A DNA stretch of 14,902 nucleotides from an uncultured Bacilli bacterium (GTDB lineage: Bacteria; Bacillota_I; Bacilli_A; RF39; UBA660), in the NCBI GenBank assembly GCA_948629335.1, contig CAPHZB010000035.1, positions 1 through 14,902 of the forward strand. Reading direction: 5' to 3'. Made by a program: the position numbers and the translations under genes. The notes below the pieces were generated by a model. It made no database searches. It worked only from the letters and a program-made list of their open reading frames with translations, and was not told the origin of the DNA. Shown in pieces: positions 1 through 5,609 of this stretch. Each line of letters opens with the position of its first letter. The stretch's first letter is position 1.

Positions 1-33
1 AATTGTACCAAATAGTGTTTAGATTTGTCTAAT

Positions 34-286
34 CTAGTTTCGCAACAAGTCTAATGTATGTTTATAACATTCCCCAATTTTTTCTTTCTCACTGAGTTTA
101 TTAAAATGTGTAATGCTATAAAGATAAATTCTTTTTAATGAGTCGTCAACATCCATATTTTTACTTAATTTTGAGCATCTATTAATAACATATTTATATG
201 CTCTATTTGATGTCCATTATTGTTCAAAATATACTGAGGGAATATATTTTGTTCAGCATATCTTTTTAATTTTCATTCACATCCAT
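34..286 (-). pseudogene. Decayed HD-domain phosphohydrolase remnant
   Basis: An AGGGAGA ribosome binding site (294-300) precedes an ATG at 286, but this frame stops after six codons. Reading on through two apparent one-base losses in A-rich runs (near 270 and near 195) restores a protein-like sequence. It has an N-terminal part containing NIFPQY and GHQIEHI, then KYVINR, then a C-terminal part LKRIYLY...HFNKLSEKEK ending at a TAG at 34-36. The GHxxEHI segment with a following hydrophobic helix resembles the first histidine of HD-superfamily hydrolases. The second HD motif and most of the catalytic core are absent, so there also seems to be an internal deletion. The last piece alone (156-34) is an open 40-codon frame. 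Family assignment is from memory of the motif, not a search. It is very unlikely to be functional. Confidence 0.5.
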
Positions 287-357
287 TAATTTATCTCCCT
301 AGTATTAATTTGTAACTATATAAATAACTTTAAGCTTATAAGAATTAGCATGTTCGC

Positions 358-386
358 TTGTTTTTATCTATCACTAATAGTATAAT
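358..386 (+). promoter_or_regulatory. Sigma-A-type promoter of the small peptide gene
   Basis: TTGTTT at 358-363, a 17-base spacer and a perfect TATAAT at 381-386 predict a transcript start near 393. With the terminator ending at about 612, the mRNA would be about 220 nt, with a 5' leader of about 64 nt before the ATG at 457. Confidence 0.6.
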
Positions 387-456
387 ATTTATAGGAATAT
401 TTAGTTAGTTTGGGTACTATTCTCCTTTACTTTTAGAAGTGGAAGGAGGTGAAATT

Positions 457-549
457 ATGAGAAAGAAAGACGAATATCTTTGTACTATCATAATACTCCT
501 TATTATTGTGATTTTAGTCATTTTAATAAAAATAGTACCAACTGTATAA
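457..549 (+). CDS. 30-residue hydrophobic peptide, candidate type I toxin
   Basis: ATG at 457 to TAA at 547-549 encodes 30 residues: a charged start (MRKKDEY), one uninterrupted run rich in Ile, Leu and Val (about residues 9-24), a lysine and a short tail ending PTV. This is a single membrane-spanning helix and little else. Translation is clearly intended, because AAGGAGGTGA (443-452) is a ten-base match to the anti-Shine-Dalgarno sequence, 7 nt from the ATG when measured from GGAGG. The gene has its own promoter and terminators, and a convergent antisense promoter lies just downstream. This organisation, not sequence similarity, is the basis for comparing it with Gram-positive type I toxins such as TxpA, BsrG and Fst. 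I do not recognise the peptide itself. It could instead be a small membrane regulator or a holin-like peptide. Confidence 0.6.
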   Translation: MRKKDEYLCTIIILLIIVILVILIKIVPTV

Positions 550-571
550 GTCGGTACTTTAACATTTTTTT
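534..571 (+). terminator. Bidirectional hairpin at the 3' end of the small peptide gene
   Basis: AGTACC (534-539) pairs with GGTACT (553-558). An inner ACT/AGT extends the stem across one A.C mismatch, and the loop is GTATA. On the plus strand seven Ts follow at 565-571 after a six-base gap. On the minus strand ATTTTTATT follows directly (533 to 525), so the hairpin could end the antisense RNA near 526. The stem overlaps the last five codons and the stop codon of the peptide gene. Confidence 0.5.
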
Positions 572-612
572 GGAATAGTACCTAACTCAGCAAAACTAGG
601 TATTCCTTTTTT
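572..612 (+). terminator. Main intrinsic terminator of the small peptide mRNA
   Basis: GGAATA (572-577) and CCTA (581-584), separated by a three-base bulge, pair with TAGGTATTCC (597-606). Six Ts follow at 607-612. On the minus strand the hairpin is followed by A residues, so it should not stop the antisense RNA. Confidence 0.65.
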
Positions 613-640
613 ATTTTATGCAAGTTTCCTTGACATATTC

Positions 641-669
641 ATAATAACATATTTTATAATTATTGTCAA
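641..669 (-). promoter_or_regulatory. Antisense promoter facing the small peptide gene
   Basis: Reading leftwards on the minus strand there is a perfect TTGACA (669-664), exactly 17 bases, then TATTAT (646-641). Transcription should start near 634 and run into the 3' end of the peptide gene. No protein-coding frame lies directly downstream of it, so it most likely makes a non-coding RNA. Confidence 0.6.
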
Positions 670-682
670 AAATTCATATCAG

Positions 683-706
683 AAAAATTTTGATTTTTTA
701 TCAAAT
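683..706 (-). terminator. Terminator of the pilin/exported-partner operon
   Basis: On the minus strand TTTGAT (705-700) pairs with ATCAAA (694-689) around an AAAAA loop, and five Ts follow (687-683). It is AT-only apart from one G-C pair, so it may be leaky. It lies 24 nt after the stop codon at 730. Confidence 0.5.
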
Positions 707-729
707 AAAAATTAGTATTACTACTGACT

Positions 730-1482
730 TTATTCTAACCATATCGCTCCTATTTCGATGGTTCCTCCAACACACCATGTACGAATAGCTGGATAATAAC
801 TTCCACTTACCCCAGAGATATTATAACTCAATTTTTGTGGAGTAGTACTTTTTGCAAAACTTCCTAAACTATTTCCTTCATTTCCTAAATTATTTCCCAT
901 TGAGCCTGTATTAGCTGCATAATGTACTTGTCCAGGAGCAGTAGCACTATTGATAATCAAATTATACTTTGAGTAACTACCAAAATTCATTTTCCTTTCA
1001 GTTGTAATTCCTCCTACACAATAACTAGAACTTGTTGTTACACTTCTGTTCATTAAAAAGCTTTCTTTCTGATATGTAATGCTTGTTCGCGAATTCGTTT
1101 CATTCCACGGAGTAAATCCAAACTGCCCCATATGGCTTGCGTTAGGTATGTACCCATACCAGTAGATTGGAAATATTTCTTTATCTTCATACTCATAACG
1201 TAATTTTAGTGTATCTGGATCAAAATAAATTTTTAGATCATGGTAAACATAAGTGAGTTCTCCTCCTGTAAAGCTTCCTTTTGTAGCATGTTCATATAAA
1301 AAATCAAGTGCTGTTTTTACATTATCTACCTTAAAACTAGAATTATCAGGCGAATAGGAAACATCCTTTGAATTAATAATAGCTGCATATACAGTAACAC
1401 TACTAAATAAAATTCCTCCTAAAATAAAACTAAAAATGTTACTTTTAAAAAAATTTCTAATTTTTTCCTTCTTACATTTCAT
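730..1482 (-). CDS. Exported protein paired with the upstream pilin
   Basis: A 250-residue secreted or membrane-anchored protein of unrecognised family. A basic start is followed by a hydrophobic segment (about 14-34) ending in VYAA, a plausible signal peptidase site after Ala33. The mature part begins with SKDVSYSP and the segment VKTALDFLYE (about 55-64), which resembles VKCALDELYE near the end of the neighbouring pilin. The rest is rich in Gly, Ser, Asn and aromatic residues. Cys155 and Cys237 each sit in a CVGG motif and could form a disulfide. There is no LPXTG motif, so it is released or held by an uncleaved helix. The ribosome binding site GAAAGGGA precedes the ATG. The gene starts 25 nt after the pilin stop, with no terminator between, so the two form an operon. 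A role as a surface partner of the pilin is inferred. Confidence 0.8.
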   Translation of the reverse strand: MKCKKEKIRNFFKSNIFSFILGGILFSSVTVYAAIINSKDVSYSPDNSSFKVDNVKTALDFLYEHATKGSFTGGELTYVYHDLKIYFDPDTLKLRYEYEDKEIFPIYWYGYIPNASHMGQFGFTPWNETNSRTSITYQKESFLMNRSVTTSSSYCVGGITTERKMNFGSYSKYNLIINSATAPGQVHYAANTGSMGNNLGNEGNSLGSFAKSTTPQKLSYNISGVSGSYYPAIRTWCVGGTIEIGAIWLE

Positions 1483-1507
1483 ATAAATCGATTCCCTTTC
1501 ATAATTT

Positions 1508-2044
1508 TTACTTTTCTTTTACAACCATCTCATATAACTCATCTAATGCACATTTTACTTCTTCACAATCTGTAAAATTCTCATTTACGTATTCTATTAT
1601 ATTTGATTCTGGTACAGAAGGATTCGTACCACCTGAAGGATTTTTCCCTTTTGTACACTCTACCCGATTATTTAATGTATTTTTATTTGTACACACATAG
1701 TCTTTCATTGATGGAAAAGAAACATTTTCAATAATAATCTGATTCTTCGAAAATACATCTACTTGCTCTAAATACCATGTCCCTGCATAAGGTTTTTCTT
1801 TTGAAATCTCTTTTACATCTGTAACTAAACCTTCTGTAATCATATCCTCATTTCGATTAAGCACATCTGTAATATATTGTTCATTAATAGCTTCAATAAG
1901 TCCATAGCAACTATCTTCTAAGGCTTTAACTCTTGATTTCCATATAATACTTAATAATGTAGGAATGGCAATCAATGCAATCACTGCCAAAATCACAATA
2001 ACAGCCAAAAGTTCAATAAGTGTAAATCCTTTCTCGCTATGCAT
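1508..2044 (-). CDS. Type IV pilin-like protein with prepilin signal (178 aa)
   Basis: A class III prepilin signal is clear: a short basic leader (MHSEKG), then FTLIELLAV and a hydrophobic helix to about residue 34. Prepilin peptidase should cut after Gly6, leaving N-methylated Phe7 and the conserved glutamate at mature position 5 (Glu11). This helix packs into type IV pili or pseudopili. The globular part (about 40-135) holds Cys118 and Cys130. A Gly/Pro/Ser linker (about 136-147) leads to a C-terminal helix with Cys160 and Cys165 and the VKCALDELYE motif. AGGAGGGG lies 6 nt before the ATG, and a promoter is directly upstream. The first 40 residues are nearly identical to those of the larger pilin at 5610-6917. 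No pilus assembly genes are in the window. It is a minor pilin, pseudopilin or competence-type ComG relative; which one cannot be told. Confidence 0.85.
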   Translation of the reverse strand: MHSEKGFTLIELLAVIVILAVIALIAIPTLLSIIWKSRVKALEDSCYGLIEAINEQYITDVLNRNEDMITEGLVTDVKEISKEKPYAGTWYLEQVDVFSKNQIIIENVSFPSMKDYVCTNKNTLNNRVECTKGKNPSGGTNPSVPESNIIEYVNENFTDCEEVKCALDELYEMVVKEK

Positions 2045-2068
2045 ACGATACCCCTCCTATTTTTGTCC

Positions 2069-2097
2069 ATTATATAATAAAAAAAAGAAAATCACAA
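2069..2097 (-). promoter_or_regulatory. Promoter of the pilin/exported-partner operon
   Basis: On the minus strand TTGTGA (2097-2092), 17 bases and TATAAT (2074-2069) predict a start near 2062. The 5' leader is only about 18 nt and carries AGGAGGGG just before the ATG at 2044. Confidence 0.6.
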
Positions 2098-2173
2098 CAT
2101 TTCTACAATATAAAGGTAAGAAAGATTGACCTAAAACACATAGCTAATTAATAAAAGATGCAAATGAAGTAAT

Positions 2174-2208
2174 AAAAAAAAGGCAAACATTTCTGTTTAA
2201 CCTTTTTA
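2174..2208 (-). terminator. Terminator of the 936-residue surface protein gene
   Basis: On the minus strand an A-rich GG-containing arm ending AAACA pairs with TGTTT followed by GCC and a run of Ts, around a GAAA tetraloop (2190-2193). The helix has one T bulge and one G.T pair. It overlaps the stop codon at 2206-2208, and the T run covers about 2174-2180. Confidence 0.7.
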
Positions 2209-5016
2209 TTTTACCTCTACTTTTCTAACAAGTTTAACTTCCTTTTCATTTTTATCAGTTGCAAGTATTGTTAATTCATACTCACCCATTGGTAAAGTGT
2301 AATTTTGAACTTTAATTGTAACTTTTTTTGGCATAGAATTATCTATGATATATAATAATTTACTTGGCAATGAACCTGATCCTGCAACAGACAACGACAC
2401 ATCACTTGCCTCTATATTATAGAATATTTCTTCATTAAACTCTATTTCAAAAAAATTATTATTTGTAAATTTAAAATATACAATTTCTAGGGTACTTTCT
2501 GACTCTGGTGGCTTTGGTTCTACATATTCTGGAATCTTATAGTGATCAACAAAACCAACACGATAATTTCCAACTTCATCAACAAATAATGCCCAAATTC
2601 TAGTATTTTTAGTTACTGTCACATTGCTTAAATCAAACTCTATTGTATTTAAACCTGCGTGTAAAACTTGTTTTTGGCTATTAATTCTACCTGTTATTAC
2701 ATCAGTTGCAAATGGGGTTGAAGTATTATAGTCATATATACCACCGTTCCACTCATAAATACCATAATATACTGTACCTGCTTCATCTGAATTAAATGTA
2801 AATTTTGCTGTTGATTCAGAATCACGTACTACACCATCAACTGCACCTGTAATCACTGGGGGATTCATATGAGTGGCAAAACTTTTCTCAATTTTTTCAT
2901 CATTAGACACTTGAACCTTAACTGTATACTCATTATCCTTATGTCCATAATTATCTGGTATTACTATGATATAAGTTAATAAGTCAGGACTTACATAGAA
3001 TGTAGCGCCTTTGGTTGTTAAACTGCTATCACTTGGACAATGAATTTCAAAATCTTGTAAAGTTAATTCTTTTTCTGGTACACGATTCAATTTGAAAACA
3101 AAACGGTTACGAATTTCTTCTTTTGCATATATAATTTCATATTTACTTTGTTCTACTTCTTTACTCTGACTTTCAATAGTAAATGGTCCATTTATGGAAG
3201 TTGTATTAGAAAAATATCCTTCCATAATATAATATAAATTATATGACTTTCCTGGTTCTAATTCTTTAATTGTTATATGATTGAATCCAACTTTTACTGG
3301 CTCTGACTTTCCATTTTGTTTTATATCAGATGCACTAACCATACTTCTTGTCGCTATATCTTCTAAAACATAGTATAGTGTTCCCCCTTCATCTACACCA
3401 TAAAGTTTTAAATTTGCTTCTGTAACAGAAATTCTTTCTGTTACCACATCTGTAGCAGTTGGATTTGCGTAATCTGTCTCAAAATTTTTACTAATAATGT
3501 TTCCATTTGGAAGCGTGATATAAAGTCCATAAGATGGATTTTTATAATAGGATGTTGTTAATGTATAAGTTGTATTATCCTTCGTTGTCAAATGAAATAA
3601 ACTTATATTCTTTCCTGCACTACAAATGACAGAAATATCATTTAAAGTAAGTTCTACTGGTTCACTTAAAGTAAATGTAACGCTTCCTTGTGTTTTTGAA
3701 GTTGCATCTACAATTCGAATTTGTGATTCCTTACGAACTAAATAATCTATATCCTCATCAACTTCAGGTACATGAGTTACTTCTGTATAAATTCTCGTAT
3801 TATTGGCACTAATTTTTGTATTTGTAATTGTACCATTTCCTGATACTATGGTGTTTTCACCTTGATTATAGAAATGAGTCACTGTATTTCCTTCACTTAT
3901 TCGGATTGTACTACTTCTTGTATTGGTTAATTCCGTAACTGAAGCATTTATATTAATCTCTGCTCCCATTCCTACATTTTCAATAGAATCTGCACTCTTA
4001 TTTATAGCTACTACGCCATTTGTATTTAAAGATAAATTCCTACTAGGAATATTTAAAACTACTTCATCTGCCGTATTTACATCGATATTTGGTACTATAT
4101 TCGTCCCATTTATTTCTACATTGCTATGAATAGAAATATTATCTACTCTACTTTCTTCAAAATTTATCGTAGCTCCTTCAAGCACTTTGTTTCTACTGTT
4201 CATAGCTCTCGCTTTAAAAGAATAAATCTGAGAGATATTTGTTATTAACATATCTGGCACTGTAGAGTTCATAATATCTAATTGATATTTTCCCGGTTGA
4301 ATCAAAACTAAGTTTTCATTCACAGTTACAGATTCTAATATGATTTTGGCATTCTCCTCTATATTAGAGATGGTAATCGTATTATATTTCTTATTAGCTA
4401 CTTTATATACTCCCCCACTTAGCATACTATTAGTAATTACTAAATCGGTAACTGGTTTCTCTTCTGGTATTTCTGGCTTACTTGGTAGTTCTGGTTCTTC
4501 TGGCTTTTCAGGAACAGAAGGTTCTGTTGGCTGTTCTGGAATTTCTGGTTGAACTGGTTCTTCAGGTTTTGTTGGTTGTTCTGGTACCACAGGTATTTCT
4601 GGATCTTCAGGTGTTTCTGGATCTTCAGGTACCACTGGCTCACTTGGTTTATCTGAAATAATTGGTTTTTCTTCAGGTTTTACACTATTTCCACTTGATG
4701 AGCTAGGCTTTTTATTACTAGATGAATTCGTATTTGTAGAATTTGGCTTACGATCTACATCCACCAAATCATTTTTTGAATCATTTGTAGTATCCTCTAT
4801 TTCTGGTGTATTATTGCTATCATCTTTCTCATTTGATTCATCATTTATATTTGTATTTTGATTATCCTCTTTCTTATCTGTATTTATAGATGGTGTTTTC
4901 TCCGTTTCCTGTAACTCTTTTTTATTTTGATGTGTATAATATGTCACAACTCCACCTGTGACTCCTCCAAGCGCAATAACACAAATAAGTATTGTAATTA
5001 ATTTTGTATTTTTCAT
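2206..5016 (-). CDS. Membrane-tethered modular surface protein (936 aa)
   Basis: A large cell-surface protein of unrecognised family. From residue 1: a basic start, one transmembrane helix (about 6-27), a hydrophilic Asp/Asn/Ser/Lys-rich stretch (28-112), then a Pro/Glu-rich spacer (113-188) likely to cross the cell wall. Residues about 190-430 are short beta strands rich in Asn, Ile, Thr and Val, suggestive of a parallel beta-helix. Two alternating modules follow: A1 (about 431-512), B1 (515-620), A2 (624-715), B2 (718-825) and A3 (842-936). A modules look Ig-like, with an L-D/S-D-V/I core; B modules share G-T-L/V-Y-Y. There is no LPXTG, so anchoring is by the N-terminal helix. I chose the ATG at 5016 because GGGGGAG precedes it. 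An in-frame ATG at 5052 has no ribosome binding site and lies upstream of the predicted transcript start. Adhesin or stalk function is inferred. Confidence 0.85.
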   Translation of the reverse strand: MKNTKLITILICVIALGGVTGGVVTYYTHQNKKELQETEKTPSINTDKKEDNQNTNINDESNEKDDSNNTPEIEDTTNDSKNDLVDVDRKPNSTNTNSSSNKKPSSSSGNSVKPEEKPIISDKPSEPVVPEDPETPEDPEIPVVPEQPTKPEEPVQPEIPEQPTEPSVPEKPEEPELPSKPEIPEEKPVTDLVITNSMLSGGVYKVANKKYNTITISNIEENAKIILESVTVNENLVLIQPGKYQLDIMNSTVPDMLITNISQIYSFKARAMNSRNKVLEGATINFEESRVDNISIHSNVEINGTNIVPNIDVNTADEVVLNIPSRNLSLNTNGVVAINKSADSIENVGMGAEININASVTELTNTRSSTIRISEGNTVTHFYNQGENTIVSGNGTITNTKISANNTRIYTEVTHVPEVDEDIDYLVRKESQIRIVDATSKTQGSVTFTLSEPVELTLNDISVICSAGKNISLFHLTTKDNTTYTLTTSYYKNPSYGLYITLPNGNIISKNFETDYANPTATDVVTERISVTEANLKLYGVDEGGTLYYVLEDIATRSMVSASDIKQNGKSEPVKVGFNHITIKELEPGKSYNLYYIMEGYFSNTTSINGPFTIESQSKEVEQSKYEIIYAKEEIRNRFVFKLNRVPEKELTLQDFEIHCPSDSSLTTKGATFYVSPDLLTYIIVIPDNYGHKDNEYTVKVQVSNDEKIEKSFATHMNPPVITGAVDGVVRDSESTAKFTFNSDEAGTVYYGIYEWNGGIYDYNTSTPFATDVITGRINSQKQVLHAGLNTIEFDLSNVTVTKNTRIWALFVDEVGNYRVGFVDHYKIPEYVEPKPPESESTLEIVYFKFTNNNFFEIEFNEEIFYNIEASDVSLSVAGSGSLPSKLLYIIDNSMPKKVTIKVQNYTLPMGEYELTILATDKNEKEVKLVRKVEVK
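4453..4680 (-). repeat. Degenerate Pro/Glu repeat region inside the surface protein gene
   Basis: About 76 codons encode an irregular P-E-x-P pattern (units such as PEEP, PEKPE, PEDPE and PEIPEQP). The DNA repeats short units related to CCAGAA in varying order. Such tracts form extended wall-spanning spacers and can vary in length by slippage between strains. Confidence 0.75.
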
Positions 5017-5042
5017 ACTTCTCTCCCCCTTACTTTGACAAT

Positions 5043-5071
5043 ATTCTGCCATATTTTTAATAAATTGTCAA
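5043..5071 (-). promoter_or_regulatory. Promoter of the 936-residue surface protein gene
   Basis: On the minus strand a perfect TTGACA (5071-5066), 17 bases and CAGAAT (5048-5043) with TGG directly before it form an extended -10 promoter. Transcription would start near 5036, downstream of the alternative ATG at 5052, which supports translation from 5016. Confidence 0.55.
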
Positions 5072-5088
5072 GAAGGTAGAAACCTTCT
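5071..5088. repeat. Perfect inverted repeat abutting the -35 box
   Basis: AGAAGGT (5071-5077) and ACCTTCT (5082-5088) are exact reverse complements separated by AGAA. The repeat shares one base with the TTGACA box of the 936-residue protein gene. It could be an operator for a regulator, or a hairpin ending weak transcription from the left; the following bases are only moderately T-rich. Confidence 0.4.
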
Positions 5089-5210
5089 GTAAAGTTTTTC
5101 ATTTTTCTCTTCTAACATAATCACTATAGAAAAAGCTCTCTATCATTAATTTATGATTGCAGTCTTAAAAAGTACTTATTTTTTGAATATACCTCAAGAG
5201 TATTGAAAAC

Positions 5211-5228
5211 AAAAAAAAGCAATGCTCT
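5211..5228 (-). terminator. Weak terminator after the 58-residue membrane protein gene
   Basis: On the minus strand AGAGC (5228-5224), loop ATT and GCTTT run into eight Ts (5218-5211). The stem is only five pairs with one wobble, so efficiency is doubtful. It lies about 30 nt after the stop codon at 5258. Confidence 0.35.
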
Positions 5229-5257
5229 ACCTATAATAGTTCATTGACTAAGATATA

Positions 5258-5434
5258 CTAATGAATAACATTGGCGTCCCTTTTTCGAACAAAATACATT
5301 CGAATAGAACCTATAAGTAGCACAACTAAATATAATGCATCAATAATATTTTTATAAATAATGGCATTACTAAGAATTACAAAACAAACGACTAAGAATG
5401 ATAAAACAACATACTGCCTGTCTGTTATTTTCAA
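5258..5434 (-). CDS. Small two-helix membrane protein (58 aa)
   Basis: I do not recognise a family. The product has a short polar start (KITDRQY), a first hydrophobic helix (about 8-24), a short polar loop (YKN), a second helix (about 29-45) and a basic tail containing RKRD. By the positive-inside rule both ends are probably cytoplasmic. The open frame extends to a GTG at 5461, which has no ribosome binding site and sits at the predicted transcript start. A strong AGGAGGG (5449-5443) lies 8 nt before a TTG at 5434, so I start there. The gene has its own promoter, overlapping the terminator of the pilin gene before it. It sits between two surface-protein genes, but nothing ties it to them functionally. 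Confidence 0.65.
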   Translation of the reverse strand: MKITDRQYVVLSFLVVCFVILSNAIIYKNIIDALYLVVLLIGSIRMYFVRKRDANVIH

Positions 5435-5470
5435 AATAAATACCCTCCTCTTATTTTTCACAACACATCG

Positions 5471-5499
5471 AATATATCACATATAAAAAAGGATGAAAA
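5471..5499 (-). promoter_or_regulatory. Promoter of the 58-residue membrane protein gene
   Basis: On the minus strand TTTTCA (5499-5494), 17 bases and TATATT (5476-5471) preceded by TGA (extended -10) predict a start near 5464. The -35 element lies within the terminator hairpin of the upstream pilin gene. Confidence 0.4.
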
Positions 5500-5516
5500 G
5501 TAACTTTCACCTTTTT
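5485..5516 (-). terminator. Terminator of the lectin-like pilin gene
   Basis: AAAAAGG and TGAAA (5486-5498, one bulged A) pair with TTTCA and CCTTTTT (5505-5516) around a six-base loop. A run of Ts follows on the minus strand (5490-5485). It is the first terminator visible downstream of metG and the pilin gene, and is nearly symmetric, so it may work both ways. Confidence 0.7.
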
Positions 5517-5609
5517 CTACCTACAAATACCGACACTTTACACAAATTTCGTAAAGATTCCCTTTATTATCCATCTACTCCTTGAATTCGATATAAAAAC
5601 AGAATACTA

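Larger units (their letters stand above)
411..584 (+). repeat. Long-range inverted repeat pairing the two ends of the small mRNA
   Basis: GGTACTATTC at 413-422 is the exact reverse complement of GAATAGTACC at 573-582. With flanking T-A and wobble pairs the helix spans 411-423 with 572-584. A second partial match, AATAGTACC at 531-539, could compete for the same 5' segment. In addition, 421-428 pairs with 442-449 (core CTCCTT with AAGGAG) and would bury the ribosome binding site. Locked 5'-3' ends and a hidden Shine-Dalgarno sequence are known features of type I toxin mRNAs. Confidence 0.6.
526..634 (-). ncRNA. Predicted antisense RNA, candidate type I antitoxin
   Basis: The minus-strand promoter at 641-669 and the hairpin at 534-558 followed by a minus-strand T run bracket a transcript of roughly 109 nt. 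It would overlap the toxin mRNA from about 526 to 612: the last codons plus the whole 3' untranslated region. This resembles the 3'-overlapping arrangement known for txpA/RatA and bsrG/SR4. The ends are inferred from signals only. Confidence 0.45.

Noticed and set aside
630..660. A plus-strand TTGACA (630-635) and TATAAT (655-660) that could form a promoter
   Set aside because: The spacer is 19 bases, longer than the usual 17, and the transcript would run only into the antisense side of the exported-protein gene. The minus-strand pair with a 17-base spacer in the same place is the better promoter.
4340..4643. Open frames on the plus strand and in a second minus frame across the Pro/Glu region
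   Set aside because: They are low-complexity by-products of the P-E repeat codons read in other frames and have no ribosome binding sites.
2206..5016. Sortase-anchored protein, suggested by the wall-spanning Pro-rich spacer
   Set aside because: There is no LPXTG-like motif, hydrophobic segment or basic tail at the C-terminus, which ends in KVEVK. Anchoring must be N-terminal.
5521..5574. A 17-codon minus-strand frame with AAGGAG just upstream and a C-x2-C near its end
   Set aside because: The ribosome binding site is only about 3 nt from the ATG, the frame is very short, and it lies in the untranslated region between the pilin stop and its terminator. There is not enough to call a gene.
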